This document shows, in pieces, positions 28,701 to 34,657 of a stretch of DNA of 44,189 nucleotides (within the stretch, counting starts at the first letter, position 1; each line of letters begins with the position of its first letter). Position numbers and translations under genes: made by a program. A model generated the notes under the pieces. That model saw only the letters and a list, made by a program, of their open reading frames with translations. It did not search any database and was not told where the DNA came from. The DNA comes from Helicobacteraceae bacterium. Its GTDB lineage: Bacteria > Campylobacterota > Campylobacteria > Campylobacterales > Sulfurimonadaceae. The stretch lies in NCBI GenBank assembly GCA_021163845.1, contig JAGGTH010000075.1, positions 1 to 44,189 on the forward strand, written 5' to 3'.

Positions 28701-29169
28701 TAAAGATATCGAAGATATTTTGCAAAAACAAAGCACTGAGTCTTTGAGTAAACTTCACACACTCAAAGGTGTAAGTGGGAATGTGGGAGCAAACCAACTT
28801 TATGCTCTGTCGAGTGATCTAGAGAAAAAGTTGAAAAAAGAGGATAAAATATCTCATGAAGATATTCTTGCACTCAAAGGGGCAAAAAAAGAACTACTTT
28901 TTGAACTTAGTAAGTATGTGGGTGAGGTGTCAGATGAGGCGAAAGAGTATACATCATTGACACAAGAACAATTCGAAGGGATGCTCCAAGAGATAGAGCT
29001 TATGTTGCAGCAAGGTTTTTCGATGGAGCAAGAGATGTTAGAGGTATTTTATGCAAATTTGCAAAGCTTAGCAAGTGATGCAGAGATCATCAAGTTTAAA
29101 GATCTTGTTGAAGAGTTTGAATATGAGAAAGCTTTAGAGATGATACAGGAGTGGAAGAATGGATACTAA
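25789..29169 (+). CDS. Cytosolic PAS hybrid histidine kinase with two receivers and HPt
   Basis: 1126 residues, no membrane segment. Three PAS domains (about 5-125, 145-275, 275-400, the middle one of PAS_3 type with GGYWDWDL), HisKA with His422, HATPase (about 525-640, DTGIGM, GTGLGL), receiver 1 with Asp711 (LLLDWNMP), receiver 2 with Asp858 ([14 protein letters not shown]), HPt with His990 (HTLKG), and a tail ending YEKALEMIQEW like the second and third kinases. Receiver 2 is close to the receivers of the other three kinases, while receiver 1 is distinct. It is a BarA/ArcB-like phosphorelay kinase with an HPt that could also serve the two HPt-less kinases upstream. The ribosome-binding site is AAGGAATAG. 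It overlaps the next regulator by 11 bp, which makes that regulator its likely partner. Confidence 0.92.
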   Translation: MQKKDDIQFKELFELFPDAVVLIDTTTKLPVMYNKVAYTQLEYEESEFAQISISDYEALENPEQTAKHIENIIKNGRDDFETQHKTKNGKILDIRVTVLINMIEEIPHFLCVFRDITEQKNLQREIDKQSRLQREFQEKIKRERDAVDFILENTVGGYWDWDLVNNTEYLSPTFKKMFGYEDHEMQNAPESWMKIIFKEDLEKTLKLFDLHVKSRGEVPFIGEVRYHHKNGSTVWVVCSGTVVEWDTNGKPLRMLGSHVDITQRKVIEQNLRESEQRFSDVAEASGEYIWELDAKGEYKFLTKPFEEMLGYSVQEGLGRTPFSFMPKEEEIRVGAYFINEVAANGVPFRGLVHQSITKEGNIIWQKVNGLPMFDSSGNIIGYRGAALDITNEKKVREELEAAKLKAESASKAKTEFLANMSHEIRTPMNAIIGLGDVLNDMLHEEEHKNILYKINSASKMLLSVINDILDYSKIEAGKLELEHQSFSFEDVLEQLKVMFEQKASQKGLELYFHLRDKIPSMLYGDQLRLTQVLTNLLSNSIKFTSQGNIALKIELNQIIEHQKVRLDFSIQDTGIGMNQAHIDKLFEPFTQADSSTTRKYGGTGLGLVIVKNTLEAMGSEIQVQSTENVGTKFSFTIDFDMVACDLERQREKNFLQKVLIVDDQEISREVLKDMLFEFECSFDEASNGAEAIEYVLQADAKDEPYDLLLLDWNMPLLNGVQTVQKLQDLQQKGEIRSKIPTVFMISAYATKEIDLDSIAIDCFISKPVTPSNLLNAIADAKGGEKRRRKHLVKESSPDLSALYILIVEDNEVNQEVISMMLEKVGISYEIANNGKEGVEKFLENKEGNKKSFDLILMDLQMPVMSGYEASKKIREYDLKVPIIALTAAAMIEDKERALAVGMDEHIGKPIERAELYRVISKLTKKQIQSKETKRDKESILDIRYLQETLSSQELIRSLLLKFQAQLLHGEFKDIEDILQKQSTESLSKLHTLKGVSGNVGANQLYALSSDLEKKLKKEDKISHEDILALKGAKKELLFELSKYVGEVSDEAKEYTSLTQEQFEGMLQEIELMLQQGFSMEQEMLEVFYANLQSLASDAEIIKFKDLVEEFEYEKALEMIQEWKNGY

Positions 29170-30442
29170 AACTGAATTCAAACCGAGTGTATTGATCGTC
29201 GATGATATGCAAGTGAATCTGACTTTTTTATTGGATATACTCAAAGATAAATATACCCTCAAAGTGGCAAAAAATGGACAAAGAGCTTTGGATATCGCCA
29301 AGCAAGGGAATGTAGATCTGATCTTGCTTGATATTGTGATGCCCCAGATGGATGGCTATGAGGTGTGTAAAGCTTTAAAAGCGGATAAACAGACGCAAGA
29401 TATCCCTATTATATTTGTTACAGCCAATAGCGAGAGTGAAGATGAAGCAAAAGGTTTTGCTTTGGGTGCAGTTGATTATATAACCAAGCCTTTTCAAGTA
29501 AGCACTGTACTCTCACGCGTACAAAACCATCTTGCACTTCATCTAAAACAGTTAGAATTAGAAGATCTCAATAGAAAAACACAGCGCTATTTGGAGCTTA
29601 TAGACAAATATGTGATCACCTCTTCTACCGATCTTGATGGCACTATTGTTTCTGCTTCGGAAGCTTTTTGCAGTATTAGTGGCTACTCAAAAGAGGAACT
29701 TATCGGACAAAACCATAGAATTGTTCGTCATAATGATATGCCAAGCAGTCTCTATAAACAGTTGTGGAATACAATCACGCAAGATAAAACTTGGAGCGGT
29801 GAGATAAAAAATCGTAAAAAAGATGGAAACTACTATTGGGTTGAAGCTGCTATCTCCCCTATATATAATGAACTTGGAAAAAAAATAGGTTACACTGCCA
29901 TACGACAAGATATTACCGATAAAAAACTCATAGAAGAGATCAGTATTACCGATGGTCTTACTAATATTTACAATAGAAGATATTTTAATGAAACTTTTCC
30001 TAAGGTGATTGATGGAGCTAAAAGAGAAGATGAACTTGTGTGTTTTTTGCTTATGGATATAGATCATTTTAAACAATACAACGATAATTATGGACATCAA
30101 GCAGGAGATGATGTGCTGATACGTTTTGCCCAGTGTATGAAAGATAATCTTAAACGGGCAGATGATATGGCCTTTAGATTGGGGGGAGAGGAGTTTGGAA
30201 TAGTATATAAAAGCGATACGAAAGAGAAATCACTCGAATTTGCCAATACAATAAGAGAGCAAATAGAGGCTCTTGAAATACCTCATGAATATAGCAGTGC
30301 AAGTAAGTATGTTACTGCATCTATGGGACTTGTATCTGGTCGTGCATCGACACTTGGCGATATGGACAGCGTTTTTAAGCAAGCTGACGACCTACTCTAC
30401 GAGGCAAAAGAGAGTGGAAGAAATCAAGTAAAGACAAAATGA
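29159..30442 (+). CDS. Receiver-PAS-diguanylate cyclase response regulator
   Basis: 427 residues, soluble. A receiver (about 8-125) with Asp58 (LLDIVMPQMDGYE), an Aer-type PAS (about 145-255, IVRHNDMP and a conserved Trp) and a GGDEF domain (about 260-427) with GGEEF 342-346 and a RADD inhibitory site. The PAS-GGDEF half is a close paralogue of the gene at 24163. The receiver instead resembles the last receiver of the first kinase. It starts inside the end of the fourth kinase gene. Last gene of the six-gene array; I see no clear terminator before thiD, which has its own -10. Confidence 0.93.
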   Translation: MDTKTEFKPSVLIVDDMQVNLTFLLDILKDKYTLKVAKNGQRALDIAKQGNVDLILLDIVMPQMDGYEVCKALKADKQTQDIPIIFVTANSESEDEAKGFALGAVDYITKPFQVSTVLSRVQNHLALHLKQLELEDLNRKTQRYLELIDKYVITSSTDLDGTIVSASEAFCSISGYSKEELIGQNHRIVRHNDMPSSLYKQLWNTITQDKTWSGEIKNRKKDGNYYWVEAAISPIYNELGKKIGYTAIRQDITDKKLIEEISITDGLTNIYNRRYFNETFPKVIDGAKREDELVCFLLMDIDHFKQYNDNYGHQAGDDVLIRFAQCMKDNLKRADDMAFRLGGEEFGIVYKSDTKEKSLEFANTIREQIEALEIPHEYSSASKYVTASMGLVSGRASTLGDMDSVFKQADDLLYEAKESGRNQVKTK

Positions 30443-30481
30443 ACCTACAAAAACTCCCTATGAAGCTTTTCGTCTTTGCAC

Positions 30482-30487
30482 TATAAT
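30482..30487 (+). promoter_or_regulatory. -10 box of thiD
   Basis: TATAAT 25 bp before the thiD ATG, followed by an AAAAAGGAG ribosome-binding site. It marks thiD-thiE as a unit separate from the kinase array. Confidence 0.5.
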
Positions 30488-30511
30488 CACTCATAGAAAA
30501 AGGAGTCTTGT

Positions 30512-31291
30512 ATGAAAGTAGTTTTGAGTATTGCCGGAAGTGATTCGTGTGGTGGTGCAGGAGTTCAGGCTGATTTGAAGACCTTTGAAGCTTTTGGTGT
30601 TTTTGGAGCCTCGGCTCTGACCGTTATCACTGCGCAAAATACCACAGGTGTACGTGCTTTGGAAGTGTTGAGTCCTAAGTTTATCAAAGAGCAGATCAAG
30701 GCGGTGCTTGAGGACTTTGAAGTAAGTGCTATCAAGATCGGAATGCTCTATAGTGTCGAGATCATCCAAGCGGTAGCAGAGGTGATAAAAGATAGTAAAA
30801 TCCCTATCATCTTAGACCCTGTTTTTATCTCCAAGGCGGGCTCACCCCTTTTAAAACCCGAAGCGATCGAGGAGATGAAAACACTCTTTGAATATGCGAC
30901 ACTCATCACTCCAAATATGTATGAGGCAAAAGAGCTCTTTGGTTATACACATGGTGATACATCCTCTCTTGTGGCAGTGCAAAATGCTCCTTGTCCTGTT
31001 CTTATCAAGCACCAACTCTTAGAGATGCCAAGTGGAGCGGTGAGTATCGATCAGCTCTTTAAAGATGGGCGCAAAGCGATCTTTAGATCCCCTGCGATCG
31101 ACACAAGTAATCTGCATGGCACGGGATGTAGCTACTCAAGTGCAATTGCTGCAAATATTGCGCTTGGAAAAACACTCGAAGAAGCGATCGAGATCGCAAA
31201 GGATTTCATCTACCAAGCGATACAAAACGCTCCAAATATTGGACACGGTGCAGGGGTGATACACCACAAAGCAGGAGTGTGTCATGGATAA
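30512..31291 (+). CDS. thiD: Hydroxymethylpyrimidine/phosphomethylpyrimidine kinase
   Basis: 259 residues. It phosphorylates the pyrimidine moiety of thiamine (HMP to HMP-P to HMP-PP). Ribokinase-fold signatures are present: [22 protein letters not shown] at the start, [10 protein letters not shown], and the anion-hole [19 protein letters not shown] near residue 205. Normal length. It overlaps thiE by 8 bp. No THI-box riboswitch is visible in the 69-bp leader. Confidence 0.95.
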   Translation: MKVVLSIAGSDSCGGAGVQADLKTFEAFGVFGASALTVITAQNTTGVRALEVLSPKFIKEQIKAVLEDFEVSAIKIGMLYSVEIIQAVAEVIKDSKIPIILDPVFISKAGSPLLKPEAIEEMKTLFEYATLITPNMYEAKELFGYTHGDTSSLVAVQNAPCPVLIKHQLLEMPSGAVSIDQLFKDGRKAIFRSPAIDTSNLHGTGCSYSSAIAANIALGKTLEEAIEIAKDFIYQAIQNAPNIGHGAGVIHHKAGVCHG

Positions 31292-31898
31292 AAGACTCCA
31301 AGGGCTCTACGCGATTACAGATGAGATACTGACCCCAGATGATACAGTGCTGACGCAAGTAAGAGAAGCGTTAGAAGCGGGTGTGAAGATACTTCAATAC
31401 CGCAATAAAAATGCACGTGATAGCGAGCTAAAAGGGATTTGTGAGTCTCTTCAAGCTTTGTGTAAGGCGTATGGTGCGCTTTTTATCATCGATGATCGAC
31501 CTCACCTTGCTGCGGTAATTGGGGCAGATGGCTTGCATATAGGAAAGGATGATATGCCACTGAGTGAGGCACGAGAGATATTTCCTCTGGGGATCATAGG
31601 TGTTTCGTGTTATGGAAGTGTCAAAAAAGCGCTTGAAGCACAAGAGGAGGGAGCGGGTTATGTCGCTTTTGGTTCATTTTTCTCATCTCCTACAAAACCT
31701 CACTCAGGGATCGTGAGTAAAAGTGTGGTCACAAAGGCAAAAGAGAGCTTAGAGATACCCGTATGTGTCATAGGTGGAATCAGCACTTCAAACATCCATG
31801 AGATGGCTGCACTTGGACCTGATATGATTTCAGTTGTAAGTGCAGTATTTGATGGTAATATTACTCATAATGTAAAAAATCTACTCCAAAAGATGTAA
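31284..31898 (+). CDS. thiE: Thiamine-phosphate synthase
   Basis: 204 residues, a TIM-barrel enzyme joining HMP-PP and the thiazole phosphate to thiamine phosphate. Signatures: QYRNKN (pyrophosphate contact), FIIDDRPHLA, GADGLHIGKDDM, YVAFGSFFSSPTKP and VIGGIS. Normal length. It follows thiD with an overlap and is followed after 2 bp by the DUF523/DUF1722 gene, so the three are probably one transcript. Confidence 0.95.
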   Translation: MDKRLQGLYAITDEILTPDDTVLTQVREALEAGVKILQYRNKNARDSELKGICESLQALCKAYGALFIIDDRPHLAAVIGADGLHIGKDDMPLSEAREIFPLGIIGVSCYGSVKKALEAQEEGAGYVAFGSFFSSPTKPHSGIVSKSVVTKAKESLEIPVCVIGGISTSNIHEMAALGPDMISVVSAVFDGNITHNVKNLLQKM

Positions 31899-31900
31899 AT

Positions 31901-32848
31901 ATGAAAATAGCAGTTTCAGCGTGTTTGTTAGGGGAAAAGGTGCGCTTTGATAAAGGGCACAAAAGAGATGAGTTTGTGATGGATGAGTTGAGTCGTTATG
32001 CTGAGTTTGTCTCGTTTTGTCCTGAGCATTTTGCTTTTGGCTCGCCACGCCCCTCTATCCGTGTGGTGCGTAATGAATCAGAAGATCTTCGTATTGTTTC
32101 AAACAAGACAGGCGAAGATCTCACGGAGCCTTTGCGTGCTACATCCCAAGATGATCTGGAGAAAGTAAAAGCTTCGGATGTAGTGGGGATCGTCTTCAAA
32201 TCTAAGAGTCCGAGTTGTGGCATGATGAGTGCAAAAGTGTATTTAGAAAATGGCTTTGCTGATGGTAAGGATGATGGGCTGTTTGCTTCGATGTGTCGTA
32301 AAGAGTTTCCACTTTTACCGATGGAAGAGGAGGGGAGACTTCTTGATCCTTGGCTACGCGAAAACTTTGTGATGCAACTCTTTGCTTATGATGCTTTTGA
32401 GCGTTTTAAAGGAGATGCGACGATGAAAGACTTAGTGCTTTTTCATCAAAAAAATAAATTTTTGCTCCAAAGTAAAGATGATACGCTTTATAGACAGCTT
32501 GGAAAGATCGTGGGAAACCATGAACAAAAAGCGTTTGGGGATATCCTCGCTGAGTATGAGCTTCTCTTCAAAACAGCGATCGCAAAAAAGACAAGTGTAG
32601 GAAAGATTCGCAATGTTCTCGAACATATGGCGGGTTTTGTCAAGACATTTCTTACATCCCAAGAAAAAGAGATGCTTCACGAGCAGATCGACGATTATGC
32701 GAACAAGATCATTCCGGTGATCGTTCCTTTAAGTACGCTCAAGATCTATGCCACAAAATACAAGGTGGAATATCTTTTGGAACAGACATTTCTCAAACCT
32801 TATCCAAAAGAGCTGGCACTGCGTTCTGATATCAAAAGTGTGAAGTAG
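31901..32848 (+). CDS. DUF523-DUF1722 fusion protein (TudS-like/YbgA-like)
   Basis: 315 residues. Residues 1-150 are a DUF523 domain: ACLLGEKVRFDKGHKRD, FCPEHFAFGSPRPSIRVV, SKSPSCGM. Its three conserved cysteines match the TudS thiouracil desulfurase group, which uses an Fe-S cluster to remove sulfur from thio-bases. Residues about 170-310 are DUF1722 (YbgA). E. coli YbgA is encoded next to the photolyase gene, and here a photolyase lies 4.5 kb downstream. The activity of fused proteins is not established. It directly follows thiE. Confidence 0.85.
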   Translation: MKIAVSACLLGEKVRFDKGHKRDEFVMDELSRYAEFVSFCPEHFAFGSPRPSIRVVRNESEDLRIVSNKTGEDLTEPLRATSQDDLEKVKASDVVGIVFKSKSPSCGMMSAKVYLENGFADGKDDGLFASMCRKEFPLLPMEEEGRLLDPWLRENFVMQLFAYDAFERFKGDATMKDLVLFHQKNKFLLQSKDDTLYRQLGKIVGNHEQKAFGDILAEYELLFKTAIAKKTSVGKIRNVLEHMAGFVKTFLTSQEKEMLHEQIDDYANKIIPVIVPLSTLKIYATKYKVEYLLEQTFLKPYPKELALRSDIKSVK

Positions 32849-32852
32849 TAAC

Positions 32853-32868
32853 ACAGGCTTTAGCCTGT
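32853..32868 (+). terminator. Short hairpin after the thiD-thiE-DUF523 unit
   Basis: ACAGGC-TTTA-GCCTGT stem 4 bp after the stop codon. There is no T-run downstream, so intrinsic termination is uncertain. Confidence 0.4.
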
Positions 32869-32905
32869 ACCCTCTTGAAAAAACTAAATTCTTCTCATTT
32901 TATAC

Positions 32906-32911
32906 TATAAT
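32906..32911 (+). promoter_or_regulatory. -10 box of the membrane-protein gene
   Basis: TATAAT 30 bp before the ATG at 32942, with an AAAGGGAAAA ribosome-binding site between them. Confidence 0.45.
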
Positions 32912-32941
32912 AAACTCTATTTATCGTCAAAAAGGGAAAAA

Positions 32942-33811
32942 ATGAGAGAAGTTATAAATATTTATCGTAAACATAAGATCAGTGTCGATTCTTTTGTCAA
33001 ATCACTGATCAACAGTTTACCAAAAGACTACATAGGCGAAGCGCCTGCTATCTTAAAACAATACCGCTATATCCAGCTTATCTATGGAGTAGATGAGAAG
33101 TTTATACAGCAAACCCCTATCGTATGTAGACGTGAATCAGATACAAGACAGATCGGGAGTAACAAAAGTCACTATTTTACAAAACTCAACCTCAATGAAG
33201 ATGGGATCTATCTCTCAAACCCTTACATCCATTACCGTACGGGAAAAGCGAGTATCTCGGTGGTGTATTACACAAACCATATGTATTATGTCTTTGATAT
33301 CAATCTTATCTATCTACTAGAAGAGCTTAAACTTATCGAGTACAACAGTGTACACGATAAGTTTAAGAGGATCACTTATTTGCTTGGTTCTACCTTCCTT
33401 GCTATCGTCTCATTAGCACTTATTTTTTATGGGGGCTATGTGTTCGTGATGTTGATGATGACACTCTCCACCGCAGACTTTTTACATGATATCTTTAAGT
33501 CGATCATCTCTATGACACTAGGGCTTGCGATCTTTGATTTTGCAAGGCAGATCTTTGAGCATGAGGTGATGTTTCAGTCTTTTCATCAGCCAGAAGAAAA
33601 AGCGTACAAGGTACTTTCCAAGTTTTTGATCGCTATTATTATCGCCCTTGCAATTGAGACGCTTATGGTTGTGTTTAAAATCGCACTTGATGATTATGCC
33701 AATATGCTCTCAGCATTTTACTTACTTCTAGGGACCACATTTTTACTTGTGGGTCTTGGGTATTTCTATAAAACGATTCGTTCTACTGTGGATGTAAGAG
33801 AGGAAAACTAA
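32942..33811 (+). CDS. Four-helix membrane protein with cytosolic Cache/PDC-like N-terminus
   Basis: 289 residues. Residues 1-140 have no signal or membrane helix and look like a PDC/Cache-type fold: GIYLSNPYIHYRTGKASISVVYY followed by YYVFDINLIYLLEEL resembles the core strands and the C-terminal helix of Cache sensors. Residues about 145-285 hold four membrane helices (around YLLGSTFLAIVSLALIF, SIISMTLGLAIFDFA, FLIAIIIALAIETLMVV and AFYLLLGTTFLLVGLGYF). No output domain follows. The family seems to recur in Campylobacterota, but I cannot name it. Its position before the Usp and ion-pump genes (27-bp gap) suggests a stress or membrane-potential link, by inference only. Confidence 0.7.
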   Translation: MREVINIYRKHKISVDSFVKSLINSLPKDYIGEAPAILKQYRYIQLIYGVDEKFIQQTPIVCRRESDTRQIGSNKSHYFTKLNLNEDGIYLSNPYIHYRTGKASISVVYYTNHMYYVFDINLIYLLEELKLIEYNSVHDKFKRITYLLGSTFLAIVSLALIFYGGYVFVMLMMTLSTADFLHDIFKSIISMTLGLAIFDFARQIFEHEVMFQSFHQPEEKAYKVLSKFLIAIIIALAIETLMVVFKIALDDYANMLSAFYLLLGTTFLLVGLGYFYKTIRSTVDVREEN

Positions 33812-33838
33812 ACAAGCTTTGTAAACAGGGGGTTTGGT

Positions 33839-34657
33839 ATGAAGGTTTTAGTAGCGATCAATGGCTCTGTTATCTCAGAGAGTATGGTCTTGTACGCTTT
33901 GCGCTATGCCAAGCAGTTGGGATACGCTCTTGAGTTATTTCACCTTCGTAATGCCAAAGATGATCTCAAGAGCGTTGAGAAAACCTTTGCACATATCCAA
34001 ACCCTTGCAAAGGCTCAGGATATAGAGTTTCAAACGCTTCTCTTTGACTCTTCCTTAGAAGATGAACTGCGAGAGTATGTCAAAAAAGAGAGTGTGGATA
34101 TTATCTTTTGTTCTACACGTAGAGAAAAAAAACTTTTTGAAGACTCTTTTAGTCATAAACTCCTTGAACTTAATCTTGATGTTGATCTTGCTATTGTACG
34201 TATCGTCAAGCTTGTCGATATTAACACGCTCTCATCGATGATGCTCTCTATCAAACAAGAACGACTCTCTGTGAGAAAATTCACTTTCTTTGCAACCTTG
34301 GCTTCATCCTACGAAGCTCAAGGACAGATATACTCTGTCTCACAGCTTTCAAAGTTCAAGTTTGCACGCTTGGATATGCACCAAACACGTCAAAAACTTC
34401 AAGCAACGAACCACCAACTCCGCCACTATCTCAAACTCAGTAGTTTTATGCCCTTTGAGCTTATTATCAAGCACGATTTTAGTGATGACGAGGTGCAAAG
34501 TATTTTGTATAATATTGTCAAAACTGAGAGTGATCTTGTTGTAGTAGGAGCAAAGCGTTTGGTAGAGCCAGCTTTCTTTTTTGGACAAAGACCATTAGAG
34601 AGATTGCTACAAGAGACCTCTGTGAATGTGATCGCTTTTTATACCAAAGAGGATTAG
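33839..34657 (+). CDS. Tandem universal stress protein (UspA family)
   Basis: 272 residues with two Usp-like halves. The N-terminal half (1-130) starts KVLVAINGSVISESMVLYALRYA and has SVDIIFCSTRREKK. The C-terminal half (about 145-270) ends with SDLVVVGAKRLVEPAFFFGQRPLERLLQETSVNVIAF, whose G-x2-G-x9-like ATP loop is altered. The stop codon abuts the ATG of the P-type ATPase, so the two are translationally coupled and the Usp protein may regulate the pump. AGGGGG lies before the ATG. Confidence 0.8.
   Translation: MKVLVAINGSVISESMVLYALRYAKQLGYALELFHLRNAKDDLKSVEKTFAHIQTLAKAQDIEFQTLLFDSSLEDELREYVKKESVDIIFCSTRREKKLFEDSFSHKLLELNLDVDLAIVRIVKLVDINTLSSMMLSIKQERLSVRKFTFFATLASSYEAQGQIYSVSQLSKFKFARLDMHQTRQKLQATNHQLRHYLKLSSFMPFELIIKHDFSDDEVQSILYNIVKTESDLVVVGAKRLVEPAFFFGQRPLERLLQETSVNVIAFYTKED

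Noticed and set aside
30443-30511. Thiamine (TPP) riboswitch before thiD
   Set aside because: The 69-bp gap is too short and lacks the THI-box conserved CTGAGA and ACCTGA-type segments.
6500-31210. Frequent GCGATCG words resembling the cyanobacterial HIP1 motif
   Set aside because: They follow from the common Ala-Ile and Ala-Ile-Glu codon choices (GCG ATC); no constant extended motif.
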